This document shows positions 19,960 to 28,733 of a stretch of DNA of 64,000 nt, in pieces. The stretch covers positions 1,798,001-1,862,000 of the forward strand of contig NZ_AEUW02000001.1 in the NCBI RefSeq assembly GCF_000187995.2, read 5' to 3'. The notes beneath the pieces were generated by a model that saw only the letters and a program-made list of their open reading frames with translations, was not told the DNA's origin and did no database searches. The first letter of the stretch is position 1; each line of letters opens with the position of its first letter. The translations under genes and the position numbers were made by a program. The DNA comes from Streptococcus macacae NCTC 11558 (GTDB lineage: Bacteria > Bacillota > Bacilli > Lactobacillales > Streptococcaceae).

Positions 19960-20136
19960 ATATTCTATTTTATTTTTACGTTCAGCTATTGATCAGAAGT
20001 ATTCTGAAAATTGTAAAATCATGTTATAATAAGTCTTACTTTAATTTTTAAAAGTATAGTATAATAGTTATTGTTATTATAGAAATTGTATGAAGGCTAA
20101 AGCAGTTTTAATAAGAAGTTATAGATAGGAGAAGTA

Positions 20137-20814
20137 ATGAAACGCATTTTAAAAAAGCTACTAGCTGTTTTTGCTATCATAGGTTTGTTTTTATTAAGTC
20201 AAATACCGGATATAGTAATGCTGGTTTTGGAAAAAAGGACAAACCATTTGGATCTAGGGCAAACACTGATCATCTTAATGATGCAGCTTTGTGTTATTGT
20301 GGGCTTTTATTTTTTAGCTAGGAAGAAAGAGTTAATTAGTCCAGGAACTCAATATTGGTTGAGCTGGAAAAGTGTTAAAATTGCTGTCTTAGGAATTTTG
20401 ACTTTGTTTGTTGTAAGATTTATCGGAGTGATGATTTTGATTCTTGAAGGTAAAACAACAACAAACAATCAGGAAAATGTTCTTAAACTATTTGATTCTT
20501 CACCGCTTTTGCTACTGTTTGTTATGATTGTCATTATGGCCCCTTTGACAGAAGAGATTATTTTTAGAGGTCTTATCCCCAAATTATTTTCAAAGCGCTT
20601 TGAAGGACTTGGTTTTGGATTGGGAACTTTACTTTTCAGTTTAGCGCATAGTCCAACAGATATAGGCAGTTTTGTCATTTATGCTGGAATGGGGGCTGTT
20701 TTAGCAGTTATTTGCTATAGAACTAAGCATTTGGAATATAGTATTTGGGTACATGCACTTAATAACGGTCTTTCTTTTTTTCAGATTTTACTTGCATTAT
20801 TTTTGAAAAAATAG
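20137..20814 (+). CDS. CPBP-family intramembrane metalloprotease
   Basis: 225-residue membrane protein with about six or seven hydrophobic segments. CPBP (Abi/CaaX protease-like) motifs are EEIIFRG (Glu139-Glu140, Arg144), SLAH (His171) and HALNN (His206), so all expected metal-site residues are present. In streptococci such proteins are often linked to bacteriocin self-protection, but no bacteriocin gene lies nearby, so the substrate is unknown. It stands alone; two TATAAT boxes (20025-20030, 20060-20065) lie upstream, and the SD is GGAG. Confidence 0.85.
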   Translation: MKRILKKLLAVFAIIGLFLLSQIPDIVMLVLEKRTNHLDLGQTLIILMMQLCVIVGFYFLARKKELISPGTQYWLSWKSVKIAVLGILTLFVVRFIGVMILILEGKTTTNNQENVLKLFDSSPLLLLFVMIVIMAPLTEEIIFRGLIPKLFSKRFEGLGFGLGTLLFSLAHSPTDIGSFVIYAGMGAVLAVICYRTKHLEYSIWVHALNNGLSFFQILLALFLKK

Positions 20815-20819
20815 ATAAA

Positions 20820-20903
20820 AAAACTGGTGCGGTTCAATTTCTCTTGACTGTTTACTTTGTAAGTCAGTTTATAGAGTTTAATTCAACGTAACCAGTTTTA
20901 GTT
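20820..20903. terminator. Large imperfect hairpin between converging genes
   Basis: AAACTGGT (near 20820) pairs with ACCAGTTT (near 20892) around about 65 bp of partly self-complementary sequence. A and T runs lie on both sides, so it could end both the protease gene and proC. The inner pairing is weak. Confidence 0.5.
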
Positions 20904-20904
20904 T

Positions 20905-21675
20905 TTACATTTTTTCTGATTTATCTATAGTAGCATCAATGGCTGAAATGACACTAGCTGTAAATCCTGTTTTTTCTAACTCCAGCAGCCCAGAAATAGT
21001 TGTTCCTCCAGGACTTGAAACTTTATCAATAAGATCATTTGGCTTATCCTGCCCCTGAGCAAGATAAGTAGTGGTTGCCAATATGGTTTGACTAACAATA
21101 TCAAAGGATAATTCTTTGGAAAATCCGTGTTTAACTCCTGCTTTTGTTAAGGCTTCAATAAAGAGTGCAATATAGGCAGGGCTGGATCCTGCCAGTGCAG
21201 TAAAGGTATGGAAATCTTTTTCAGCTATTTCAAAGGTTGTTCCAAATGCATCTGTTATTTGCTTAGCAGTTTTAAAAAGGGCTTCAGTGACATTTTTATT
21301 GCGACAAATAGCCGTACTGCTTTGTAGCAGTTGTGCATTAAGATTTGGCATAATACGGATGATAGGCAGGTCTGCTTTACTCAGTTGAGCTAGATCTGCC
21401 AGAGATACACCAGCAGCCATGGATAAAAGAGGTTTGGTAATATTTAAATTGTTTAAAACAGAAGGTAAGATTTGAGGTTTGAGGCCTAGAATGATTAGAT
21501 CGGCCTTTTCAATCAAGTCTTGGTGGGACTGTGCAAAATTAACGTGCAGTGTGTCAGCCTTTTCCTTACTTTTTTGAAGGCTGCTGTCTGAGATAATCAG
21601 CTCGAAGTTTGTTTGCTTAAGTCCTGCGATAATAGCACTGGCCATCTTTCCTACGCCAATAAATCCAATTTTCAT
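20905..21675 (-). CDS. proC: Pyrroline-5-carboxylate reductase
   Basis: 256-residue NAD(P)H enzyme for the last step of proline synthesis. The N-terminal Rossmann motif is GFIGVGKMASAI, and the C-terminal dimerisation domain carries the conserved GSSPAYIALFIEAL and SSPGGTTISGL. The start is set at the ATG giving MKIGFIG; an ATG 6 nt upstream is equally possible, since no good SD discriminates. It follows pepA in the same direction 80 bp downstream. Confidence 0.93.
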   Translation of the reverse strand: MKIGFIGVGKMASAIIAGLKQTNFELIISDSSLQKSKEKADTLHVNFAQSHQDLIEKADLIILGLKPQILPSVLNNLNITKPLLSMAAGVSLADLAQLSKADLPIIRIMPNLNAQLLQSSTAICRNKNVTEALFKTAKQITDAFGTTFEIAEKDFHTFTALAGSSPAYIALFIEALTKAGVKHGFSKELSFDIVSQTILATTTYLAQGQDKPNDLIDKVSSPGGTTISGLLELEKTGFTASVISAIDATIDKSEKM

Positions 21676-21754
21676 TATCATATCTTACAGCCAGAAAAAT
21701 AAAAGTTAAGTCGCTTTCATGCTAAAAACTTTTCTTTAGGCTGTATTTTCCTTT

Positions 21755-22822
21755 CTAATATTCTTTAATCAAATCAACAGTGGAGCGATCAAGTTTTTTA
21801 ATGATAGCTTGCAAAAAGGTCTGTGCTTGTACAAAATCATCCATAGCGTAAAGTGTCTGGTGGGAGTGAATATAGCGCGCGCAGACACCGATAGTTGTTG
21901 ATGGAATGCCTTCGTGTTTTAGGTGGGCAGCACCAGCATCAGTTCCGCCTTTAGCAGCGTAATATTGATAAGGAATTCCAGCTTCTTCGGCGGTTGTTAG
22001 TAAAAAGTCACGCATATTTTTGAGCATGATATGACCAGGGTCAAAAAAGCGAATAAGAGGGCCTTCCCCAATTTTTCCTTGGCCGCCATAGACATCACCA
22101 GCAGGAGAACAGTCAACTGCTAAAAAAATTTCGGGGTTAAATTTTGTTGTTGAGATATGAGCGCCGCGCAATCCTACCTCTTCTTGAACGTTAGCTCCAG
22201 CTATAAGCGTGTTGTTCAATGCTTGGTCTTTTAGGTTTTCTAAAAGTTCTGTTATCATGAGAATTCCATAGCGATTATCCCAAGCTTTGGAAATGATATT
22301 TTTGTGGTTAGCAGTTAAGACGGCCTGGGATTTTGGAACAATAATATCACCAGGCGAAACACCATAGCTTATGGCCTCTTCCTTATTTGCAAAACCACCA
22401 TCAAAGACTACATCTTCAATTTTAGGCAGGGAGCCAGTGCTATTATTAGAATGTAAAAAATGAGGCGGGACAGAGCCGGAAATAATGGGGATAGAGGTTT
22501 GATGACGTGTATAGAGAGTGAAGCGCTGTGAGCTAACAACCAATGGGTTCCAGCTTCCAATACTGATGACACGAAAAGTACCATCTTCTTTTATTTCACT
22601 CACCATAAAACCAACTTCATCCATATGAGCGGCTGTCATAATGCGTGGGGCATTTTCATTTTGATTATTTTTAAGGCCAAAAATACCTCCAAGGCCGTCT
22701 GTGCTTACTTGGTCAACTAAGGGGGTTATTTTAGTACGTAAGAAGTTACGAATATTATATTCATAACCAGCAATTCCGTCTAAGTCAGTAACTTCTTTGA
22801 TTTTGTTAAATAAAGCTGTCAT
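21755..22822 (-). CDS. pepA: Glutamyl aminopeptidase, M42 family
   Basis: 355-residue cytoplasmic metallo-aminopeptidase releasing N-terminal Glu/Asp from peptides. Metal-site motifs are AAHMDEVGFMV near residue 67, the Asp in WDNRYG, EEVGLRGA, and the Asp in LAVDCSPAGD, with a C-terminal His in CARYIHSHQT. The SD GGAGG lies 6-7 nt before the ATG at 22822. It is divergent from the DUF4651 gene. Confidence 0.93.
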   Translation of the reverse strand: MTALFNKIKEVTDLDGIAGYEYNIRNFLRTKITPLVDQVSTDGLGGIFGLKNNQNENAPRIMTAAHMDEVGFMVSEIKEDGTFRVISIGSWNPLVVSSQRFTLYTRHQTSIPIISGSVPPHFLHSNNSTGSLPKIEDVVFDGGFANKEEAISYGVSPGDIIVPKSQAVLTANHKNIISKAWDNRYGILMITELLENLKDQALNNTLIAGANVQEEVGLRGAHISTTKFNPEIFLAVDCSPAGDVYGGQGKIGEGPLIRFFDPGHIMLKNMRDFLLTTAEEAGIPYQYYAAKGGTDAGAAHLKHEGIPSTTIGVCARYIHSHQTLYAMDDFVQAQTFLQAIIKKLDRSTVDLIKEY

Positions 22823-22904
22823 TTTAGACCTCCATTTATTTCTATCTTATAGTATAGCAAAAAAGAGATGTTTAAGCCCGGAGATTTTGGGAAATAATAT
22901 AAAT

Positions 22905-22910
22905 TATGAT
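22905..22910 (+). promoter_or_regulatory. -10 element giving a near-leaderless transcript
   Basis: TATGAT ends 11 bp before the ATG at 22922. Transcription would start about 3-5 nt upstream of the codon, leaving no room for an SD, and none is visible. Confidence 0.45.
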
Positions 22911-22921
22911 AAAATAAAAAT

Positions 22922-23209
22922 ATGAAGAAACAAAAAATAGTTTGGCTTTCTGGAGCTTTGGTTTTAACAGGCTTTACAGTTGCAGGTCTTGTTTTGAAAA
23001 AACGCTACAGGCAAAAAAGAAAAAATGAAGTAATAGAACTTGTCCGTACCACGTTTGCTCCTTATGGTGATATTGCTGTGGTTTATATCAATGACTTTGA
23101 ATCAACAGCCCAATTGATGACTGGAGGACTGGTTCTTGAAAATGGCAGGAATTTTACTTTTAAATTTGAGAAGGGACAGCTTTTCTATCAGGAGGAAAGT
23201 AACAAATAA
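22922..23209 (+). CDS. DUF4651 family membrane-anchored protein
   Basis: 95-residue protein with one N-terminal membrane helix (about 7-26), a basic stop-transfer stretch (KKRYRQKRKN), then a small beta-rich domain. I recognise it as streptococcal DUF4651; function unknown. No SD precedes the ATG. It is followed after 3 bp by the thioredoxin-like gene, so the two and ytpR probably form an operon. Confidence 0.8.
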   Translation: MKKQKIVWLSGALVLTGFTVAGLVLKKRYRQKRKNEVIELVRTTFAPYGDIAVVYINDFESTAQLMTGGLVLENGRNFTFKFEKGQLFYQEESNK

Positions 23210-23212
23210 ATA

Positions 23213-23530
23213 ATGATTATACCTAAAAATCTTGAAGAGCTAGCAGCTTATACTGAAAAATCAGGTAAGCAGGTTTTCTTTTTTAAAGCAGATTGGTGCG
23301 GCGATTGTCAGTTTATTTATCCATTTTTGCCAGAGATTGAGAAAAGATTTCCAGAGATGGCTTTTATCCAAGTTGATCGTGATGAGTATATGGCTTTAGC
23401 ACAAAAATGGGCTATTTTTGGTATTCCTAGCTTTGTTGTTGTCGAAAATGGGAAAGTACTTGGCCGTTTGGTCAATAGACAAAGAAAAACAAAAGAAGAA
23501 ATTATCAGTTTTCTAACTGATTTAGATTGA
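23213..23530 (+). CDS. Thioredoxin-family protein
   Basis: 105-residue cytoplasmic thioredoxin fold with the redox pair C29-G-D-C32 in KADWCGDCQF. This CGDC form is typical of the streptococcal YtpP-like proteins rather than classical CGPC thioredoxin. The cis-proline is present in GIPSF. It sits between DUF4651 and ytpR. The redox partner cannot be told from sequence. Confidence 0.88.
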   Translation: MIIPKNLEELAAYTEKSGKQVFFFKADWCGDCQFIYPFLPEIEKRFPEMAFIQVDRDEYMALAQKWAIFGIPSFVVVENGKVLGRLVNRQRKTKEEIISFLTDLD

Positions 23531-23536
23531 GGAAAT

Positions 23537-24163
23537 ATGATTTTTATTTATAATAAAAAATATGTCGGTGATGTTTTGATGATTATCGTGAAAGACAGTA
23601 AAGGAGCTAAACAAAACAGTCAACGTAAAGGTAAAATAGCCCGTGTTTTCACGCATGAAAACAATGAGACTGTCGCCTGGAATATCTTTGGCGTCTCTAG
23701 TTTATTTGATCTTGAAGGTGCTGGACAAGTGTTTCTGACAGATGAGCAAGTAACAATTTTAAATACTGAGCTTGCTAAAGAAGGTTTTAAGGAGATAATT
23801 GAAAATGATACAGCTCCTAAATTTATTGTTGGTGAGATTGAGAGAATGGCTGCACATCCAGACAGTGATCATCTTAATATTTGCCAGGTTAAGATTTCAG
23901 ATGATCAAACTGTACAAATTGTAGCTGGTGCTCCAAATGCTAGAGTAGGACTAAAAACAATTGTTGCTTTACCAGGAGCTATGCTGCCAAATGGTAGACT
24001 TATTTTTTCAGGTTATCTTCGTGGTGAGAAGAGTTTTGGCATGATGTGTTCTCCTCGTGAATTAGCTCTTCCTAATGCCCCGCAAAAGCGTGGAATTATT
24101 GAATTAAGTACAGCTGCAACTGTTGGCGAAGCTTTTGATGCCGGCAAACATTGGAAAAGCTGA
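23537..24163 (+). CDS. ytpR: YtpR-type tRNA-binding protein
   Basis: 208-residue protein whose C-terminal half (about 95-205) is an OB-fold tRNA-binding domain like that at the N-terminus of PheRS beta subunit, with HPDSDHLNICQV, VAGAPNAR and RGEKSFGMMCS. The N-terminal half is the short YtpR-specific domain. Presumed to bind tRNA or RNA; its cellular job is unsettled. The start ATG at 23537 lies 6 bp after the thioredoxin-like gene, with GAGGAAA as SD. Confidence 0.88.
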   Translation: MIFIYNKKYVGDVLMIIVKDSKGAKQNSQRKGKIARVFTHENNETVAWNIFGVSSLFDLEGAGQVFLTDEQVTILNTELAKEGFKEIIENDTAPKFIVGEIERMAAHPDSDHLNICQVKISDDQTVQIVAGAPNARVGLKTIVALPGAMLPNGRLIFSGYLRGEKSFGMMCSPRELALPNAPQKRGIIELSTAATVGEAFDAGKHWKS

Positions 24164-24184
24164 CAACTTAATGGTTCCTAAAAA

Positions 24185-24222
24185 AGCTTTCTTAAAGTAA
24201 GGCTTCTGACTTTGAGAAAGCT
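24185..24222. repeat. Inverted repeat after ytpR
   Basis: AGCTTTCTTAAAGT (24185-24198) and ACTTTGAGAAAGCT (24209-24222) pair over 14 bp with one G-U. On the plus strand no T-run follows, so it is a poor intrinsic terminator; the A-run on its left would only serve the minus strand. Confidence 0.6.
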
Positions 24223-24309
24223 ATTTGCAGATAGGCTTAGAAATCACTAGCCAAACCATAATTTTTTGCTATAATATTAACGAATAACTTTTAATGGGAG
24301 AACAATGAT

Positions 24310-25008
24310 ATGACTGTACAAAAAATGTCCGCTCAAGAAATTATCGCTTTTATTGGAAATGCTAAAAAGAAAACCAATGTTAAGGTGACTTTTGAAGGCG
24401 ATTTAGCTGGAGAAATTCCTGCTTCTGTTATTAAACTTGGAAATGTGCTTTTTGGTGATTGGCAAACTATTGAGCCGCTTTTGGCTAATTTAACTGAAAA
24501 TGAAGATTATGTGGTAGAGCAAGACGGCCGTAATTCAGCTGTGCCTTTGCTTGATAAGCGCTATCTTAATGCTCGTATTGAACCAGGTGCTATTATTCGT
24601 GATCAAGTAACGATTGAAGATAATGCCGTTGTCATGATGGGAGCTGTGATCAATATTGGTGCTGAAATCGGTGCAGGGACTATGATTGATATGGGAGCTA
24701 TTCTTGGCGGACGTGCAACGGTTGGTAAGAATAGTCATATTGGAGCTGGTGCTGTCCTTGCTGGTGTCATTGAACCTGCTTCAGCAGATCCTGTCCGTAT
24801 TGGAAACAATGTCTTGGTTGGCGCCAATGCTGTTATTATTGAGGGAGTCCAAGTAGGAGATGGTTCAGTTGTAGCAGCAGGTGCTATTGTTACTCAAGAC
24901 GTCCCTGAAAATGTTGTGGTAGCTGGTGTTCCTGCACGTGTAATCAAGCAGATTGATGCTAAAACACAGCAAAAAACAGCTCTTGAAGATGCTCTTCGTA
25001 ATCTGTAA
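24310..25008 (+). CDS. dapH: Tetrahydrodipicolinate N-acetyltransferase
   Basis: 232-residue left-handed beta-helix acyltransferase with many hexapeptide repeats (for example [15 protein letters not shown] through [16 protein letters not shown]). It acetylates tetrahydrodipicolinate in the acetyl branch of the diaminopimelate/lysine pathway. The ATG at 24310 follows GGGAGAA, and TGCTATAAT (24267-24275) is an extended -10. The matching deacetylase lies next. Confidence 0.92.
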   Translation: MTVQKMSAQEIIAFIGNAKKKTNVKVTFEGDLAGEIPASVIKLGNVLFGDWQTIEPLLANLTENEDYVVEQDGRNSAVPLLDKRYLNARIEPGAIIRDQVTIEDNAVVMMGAVINIGAEIGAGTMIDMGAILGGRATVGKNSHIGAGAVLAGVIEPASADPVRIGNNVLVGANAVIIEGVQVGDGSVVAAGAIVTQDVPENVVVAGVPARVIKQIDAKTQQKTALEDALRNL

Positions 25009-25151
25009 GATAGCTGTTTGTGTGTAATATTTCAATCTCGTTAATGACATGGCTGTTTCATCAAGCAAAGCAAACAGCTTGTTTGATGAATGGTTATTAT
25101 AGCTGAAAGCTTGTGATTTCACAGGTTTTTCTAACAGTTAAGGGAGACTTT

Positions 25152-26282
25152 ATGGCACTTGATTTGATTAATATCCGACGGAATTTGCATCAAATTCCAG
25201 AACTTGGTCTGAAAGAGTTTAAAACACAGACCTATCTTTTGGAAAAAATCGCGGATATAACTGCAGGGAAAGATTTTGTTGAACAAAGAACCTGGCGGAC
25301 AGGTATTTTAGTATTTCTAAAAGGATCAGCTGCTGAAAAAACGATTGGCTGGCGTACAGATATTGATGCTCTTCCTGTTGTGGAAAAAACGGACCTGCCT
25401 TTTGCCAGCCAGCATGAAGGCTGTATGCACGCCTGCGGCCATGATATACATATGACAGTTGCTCTTGGCTTGCTAAATGAATTAGTGCAAACTCAGCCAA
25501 AAAACAATGTCCTTTTTCTTTTTCAGCCTGCCGAAGAAAATGAAGCAGGCGGTATGCTCATGTATAAAGATGATGCCTTTGGCAGCTGGCTGCCTGATGA
25601 GTTTTATGGGTTGCATGTGCGTCCAGATTTAAAAGTTGGTGATATAGCTACCAACAAGGGAACCCTTTTTGCTGGGACTTGTGAAGTGTTCATTACTTTT
25701 AAAGGAAAAGGGGGGCATGCAGCTTTTCCCCATAATGCAAATGATGCTTTAGTTGCGGCCTCCTATTTTATAACACAGGTACAATCTATTGTTAGTCGTA
25801 ATATTGATCCGATTGAAGGCGGAGTCATAACCTTTGGTTCTATGCATGCAGGAACAACTAATAATGTTATAGCTGAGACAGCAACACTGCATGGGACTAT
25901 CCGGACTTTAACACAGGATATGAATGTACTGATTCAAAAACGTTTAAAAGAGATGGCTCAAGGAATCGCAGTTTCTTTTGGCTTAAAAGCAGATGTTGAA
26001 CTTAAGCAAGGTGGTTACCTTCCTGTTGAAAATGATCCTAATCTTGCTCAGCAGCTAATGACTTATTTTGAAAATAGGAGTGATGTTCATTTAATTGATT
26101 GTCTACCAGCTATGACAGGAGAAGACTTTGGCTATTTGCTCAACAAAATTCCTGGTGTTATGTTCTGGCTGGGGATTGATACACCTTATGCTCTTCATCA
26201 TCCTAAAATGAGTCCTAAAGAAGAAGCTCTGCCATTTGCAGTTACAGCTATTAGTGGTTTTTTAAAGACAAGGATTTTATAG
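25152..26282 (+). CDS. N-acetyldiaminopimelate deacetylase (M20 family)
   Basis: 376-residue M20 amidohydrolase. Metal-site motifs are [20 protein letters not shown], the catalytic EE in [10 protein letters not shown] and GEDFGYL near the end; the lid domain begins with [17 protein letters not shown]. The pairing with dapH supports N-acetyl-diaminopimelate as substrate over hippurate. I chose the ATG at 25152, preceded by GGGAG, not the in-frame start at 25113 which has no SD. The 143-bp gap from dapH contains AGCTGTTTG/CAAACAGCT inverted repeats but no clear terminator. Confidence 0.88.
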   Translation: MALDLINIRRNLHQIPELGLKEFKTQTYLLEKIADITAGKDFVEQRTWRTGILVFLKGSAAEKTIGWRTDIDALPVVEKTDLPFASQHEGCMHACGHDIHMTVALGLLNELVQTQPKNNVLFLFQPAEENEAGGMLMYKDDAFGSWLPDEFYGLHVRPDLKVGDIATNKGTLFAGTCEVFITFKGKGGHAAFPHNANDALVAASYFITQVQSIVSRNIDPIEGGVITFGSMHAGTTNNVIAETATLHGTIRTLTQDMNVLIQKRLKEMAQGIAVSFGLKADVELKQGGYLPVENDPNLAQQLMTYFENRSDVHLIDCLPAMTGEDFGYLLNKIPGVMFWLGIDTPYALHHPKMSPKEEALPFAVTAISGFLKTRIL

Positions 26283-26316
26283 CATTCAAAAGATAATATG
26301 TTATGTTTTGAAAATA

Positions 26317-26352
26317 ATAAGGCTCAAACGCATAGGCGTTTGAGCCTTATTT
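26317..26352 (+). terminator. Terminator after the deacetylase gene
   Basis: GCTCAAACGC (26322-26331), loop ATAG, GCGTTTGAGC (26336-26345), extended outward by AAG/CTT, then a short T-containing tail. Confidence 0.85.
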
Positions 26353-26363
26353 ATACTTTCATT

Positions 26364-26465
26364 AAAAAGGAGGCTGAGGCAAAGGCCCCAACCTCTAGGA
26401 GATTTATGAAAAAGGAGAAAAAATAGATTATTATTTCTCCAACCACTTAACAAGTGGTCTTTCAG
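26364..26465 (-). ncRNA. Candidate csRNA (CiaR-dependent small RNA)
   Basis: Read on the minus strand, a CiaR box and -10 (26472-26504) are followed by about 100 nt without an ORF. In order it contains a hairpin ACCACTTGTTAAGTGGT, a second hairpin GGAGAAA/TTTCTCC followed by TTTTT, an unpaired CATAAATCTCC, and a final 11-bp stem GAGGTTGGGGC/GCCTCAGCCTC (26385-26395 with 26370-26380) followed by CTTTTT. This layout, and CTCC stretches able to pair with Shine-Dalgarno sequences, match the csRNAs known from streptococci. If termination occurs at the second hairpin, the RNA would be only about 57 nt. Confidence 0.75.
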
Positions 26466-26471
26466 ACTACT

Positions 26472-26504
26472 ACTATACTTCATAAAGCTTAAAGAAAACT
26501 TAAA
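26472..26504 (-). promoter_or_regulatory. CiaR-box promoter of the small RNA
   Basis: On the minus strand TTTAAG, 5 nt, TTTAAG (plus-strand 26488-26504), then exactly 10 nt, then TATAGT (26472-26477). This is the direct repeat and spacing of CiaR-activated promoters in streptococci; both repeat halves are perfect. Confidence 0.8.
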
Positions 26505-26589
26505 ACAAAATATGTGAAAAAGGTTCAATTTTACCTTCTGAAATTCTATTGTTACTTATGACTAAAAAATAGGAAAAAATGGAGAATCA

Positions 26590-26598
26590 TGCTATTAT
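26590..26598 (+). promoter_or_regulatory. Extended -10 giving a leaderless transcript
   Basis: TGCTATTAT, ending 6 bp before the ATG at 26605, with no SD and no -35. Transcription is expected to start at or next to the start codon. Confidence 0.5.
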
Positions 26599-26604
26599 AG
26601 TAGA

Positions 26605-27141
26605 ATGGATAAAAAAGAAAACCGTGCAAATATCATCAGGCAATTAAAAGAGCAAGAAAAATCTGCCAAGGAGTTGGAAGATAAAAAATTATTAGCTCAG
26701 TTTTTACAATTGGAAAGTTATAAAAAGGCTCAGTTTCTTGCAACTTACTTAGCCTTTCCTTTTGAGTTTGATACTTCCTTACTAATTGAACAGGCGCAAA
26801 AAGATGGTAAACAGATTGTTGTCCCTAAAACGTATCCTAAAGGACAGATGATTTTTGTGATTTATGATGCAAATGATTTGCAAGAAACGACATTTGGACT
26901 TAAGGAACCTAAAAATGAGGAAGCTGTTCCCAAATCTTTGATTGACCTTATTCATGTCCCTGGTCTAGGATTTAACGAGTTAGGCTATCGAATTGGTTAC
27001 GGCGGTGGTTATTACGACCGCTATTTATCGGATTTTCAGGGAGAGACGGTGAGCACTATTTATTCTTTTCAACAGTTCACTTTTGAGCCTAGTTTTTTTG
27101 ACATTCCAGTAAAGGAGGTGTTGGTCAGTGGAGACCTTTAA
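26605..27141 (+). CDS. 5-formyltetrahydrofolate cyclo-ligase
   Basis: 178-residue enzyme converting 5-formyl-THF to 5,10-methenyl-THF with ATP. The signature GYRIGYGGGYYDRYL is present near residue 131. The N-terminal half is a helical substrate-binding region with a basic, glutamate-rich start. It appears to be translated from a leaderless mRNA. It overlaps the rhomboid gene by 14 bp. Confidence 0.93.
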   Translation: MDKKENRANIIRQLKEQEKSAKELEDKKLLAQFLQLESYKKAQFLATYLAFPFEFDTSLLIEQAQKDGKQIVVPKTYPKGQMIFVIYDANDLQETTFGLKEPKNEEAVPKSLIDLIHVPGLGFNELGYRIGYGGGYYDRYLSDFQGETVSTIYSFQQFTFEPSFFDIPVKEVLVSGDL

Positions 27142-27793
27142 AAAATATCCTGTAACTTCTTTTCTTGTTTTGCTGACGACGCTTGTTTTTTTGGCCATGC
27201 AAATTGTTTATTTTGGTGCGGCAGATAGGCCTGCTGCCATTCTTAATTTTGGCGGCATGTACGGTAATTTAGTTATTCAGTCCCCAGATCAGCTTTGGCG
27301 ATTAGTAACACCAATCTTTGTCCATATTGGTTGGGAACATTTCTTATTTAATACTTTGATTTTATATTTCATTGGTCAGTTAGCTGAGAGTATTTGGGGA
27401 TCATGGAAATTTTTGCTTCTTTATATTTTATCCGGTATAATGGGCAATATTTTTACACTTTATTTTACAGCTGATGTTGTAGCAGCAGGAGCTTCTACAT
27501 CTTTATTTGGTCTTTTTTCGGCTATTATTGCTCTTAGTTATTTCACAAAAAATCCTTATTTAAAGCAAATTGGCAGCAGCTACCAAATTTTGATTGCTAT
27601 TAATCTTGTCTTTAATTTATTTATGCCAAGTATTAGTATAGCAGGACACTTGGGCGGTTTATTTGGAGGAGTTTGCTGTGCGTTTATGCTTCCAAGTGCA
27701 GCTGAAAAAAATATTTTTTCAAAAAGACAGCGTTTCTTAGCAGCATTTCTTTATTTAGCTTTTGCAGTGGCTATGCTGTTTTTTGCTTTTTAA
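27128..27793 (+). CDS. Rhomboid-family intramembrane serine protease
   Basis: 221-residue membrane protein with six or seven transmembrane segments. The catalytic pair is Ser123 in GASTSLFG and His174 in AGHLGGLFGG; the conserved HIGWEHFLFN loop (near 66) is also there. It cleaves membrane-spanning proteins; substrates cannot be predicted. It starts at GTG (27128) with AAAGGAGGTG as SD inside the end of the preceding gene, which implies coupling. Confidence 0.9.
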   Translation: METFKKYPVTSFLVLLTTLVFLAMQIVYFGAADRPAAILNFGGMYGNLVIQSPDQLWRLVTPIFVHIGWEHFLFNTLILYFIGQLAESIWGSWKFLLLYILSGIMGNIFTLYFTADVVAAGASTSLFGLFSAIIALSYFTKNPYLKQIGSSYQILIAINLVFNLFMPSISIAGHLGGLFGGVCCAFMLPSAAEKNIFSKRQRFLAAFLYLAFAVAMLFFAF

Positions 27794-27808
27794 TAATAGC
27801 TGAAATAG

Positions 27809-27842
27809 AAAAAACTCGGATTTTACCCGAGTTTTTTCTATT
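27809..27842. terminator. Bidirectional terminator between rhomboid gene and galU
   Basis: AAAACTCGG (27811-27819) and CCGAGTTTT with T-runs on both strands; it overlaps the last codons of galU on the minus strand. Confidence 0.9.
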
Positions 27843-28731
27843 TATCTAATTCATGGCCTAATTGGATAATGTAAGCTTTTAGATCTTCTTTAATCTGCGG
27901 ATGCTTAAGTGCATAATCAATAGATGTTTTCATAAAGCCAAACTTATCTCCAACATCATAACGTTTGCCTTTAAATTCCCGTGCAAAGACACGCTGAGTT
28001 TTATTGAGTGTATCAATAGCATCGGTTAGCTGAACCTCGTTTCCAGCACCTGGTTCTTGCGTTTCAAGAATTGTAAAAATTTCAGGTGTTAATAAGTAGC
28101 GGCCGATAATAGCCAAATCACTAGGAGCTTCTTCTGGAGCAGGTTTTTCAACAAAAGTATCAACGCTGTATAAACCATTTACACCTTCGCCTTGAGGAGC
28201 GATGACACCGTAAGCAGAGACTTCTTCATGGGGAACTTTCATAACAGCTATTGTCGAAGCATGGGTTTCTTCGTAATCATTCATGAGCTGTTTGGTTAAA
28301 GGAACAGCCTTATCATCTGTGATATCCATTAGATCATCACCAAGCATGACAACAAAAGGTTCATTGCCAACAAAAGCTTTAGCTTGAAGAACAGCATCTC
28401 CTAAACCTCTGGGATGACTTTGACGAATAAAATGAAGATTAATAGCTGTTGTATCATTAACTAATTTGAGAAGGTCGGTCTTTCCCTTTTGTTCTAGATT
28501 ATATTCGAGTTCAAAGTTTGAGTCAAAGTGATCTTCTATTGAACGCTTTGATTTACCAGTAATGACTAGGATATCTTCAATACCCGATTTTAAGGCTTCC
28601 TCAACAATGAATTGGATAGTTGGCTTGTCTACAATAGGAAGCATTTCTTTGGCAAGCGCTTTGGTAGCTGGAAGAAAGCGCGTTCCTAAACCTGCTGCGG
28701 GAATAATTGCTTTTTTAACTTTTTGCTTCAT
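27838..28731 (-). CDS. galU: UTP-glucose-1-phosphate uridylyltransferase
   Basis: 297-residue nucleotidyltransferase making UDP-glucose for capsule, wall polysaccharide and glycolipid synthesis. The N-terminal nucleotide-binding motif is [19 protein letters not shown], with VEKP in the middle. Its SD (GGAG) lies inside the last codons of gpsA, 2 bp separating the two genes, so they form an operon. Confidence 0.96.
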   Translation of the reverse strand: MKQKVKKAIIPAAGLGTRFLPATKALAKEMLPIVDKPTIQFIVEEALKSGIEDILVITGKSKRSIEDHFDSNFELEYNLEQKGKTDLLKLVNDTTAINLHFIRQSHPRGLGDAVLQAKAFVGNEPFVVMLGDDLMDITDDKAVPLTKQLMNDYEETHASTIAVMKVPHEEVSAYGVIAPQGEGVNGLYSVDTFVEKPAPEEAPSDLAIIGRYLLTPEIFTILETQEPGAGNEVQLTDAIDTLNKTQRVFAREFKGKRYDVGDKFGFMKTSIDYALKHPQIKEDLKAYIIQLGHELDK

Positions 28732-28733
28732 TT

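Noticed and set aside
24185..24222. Intrinsic terminator for ytpR
   Set aside because: Strong stem but no T-run on the plus strand; listed only as inverted repeat.
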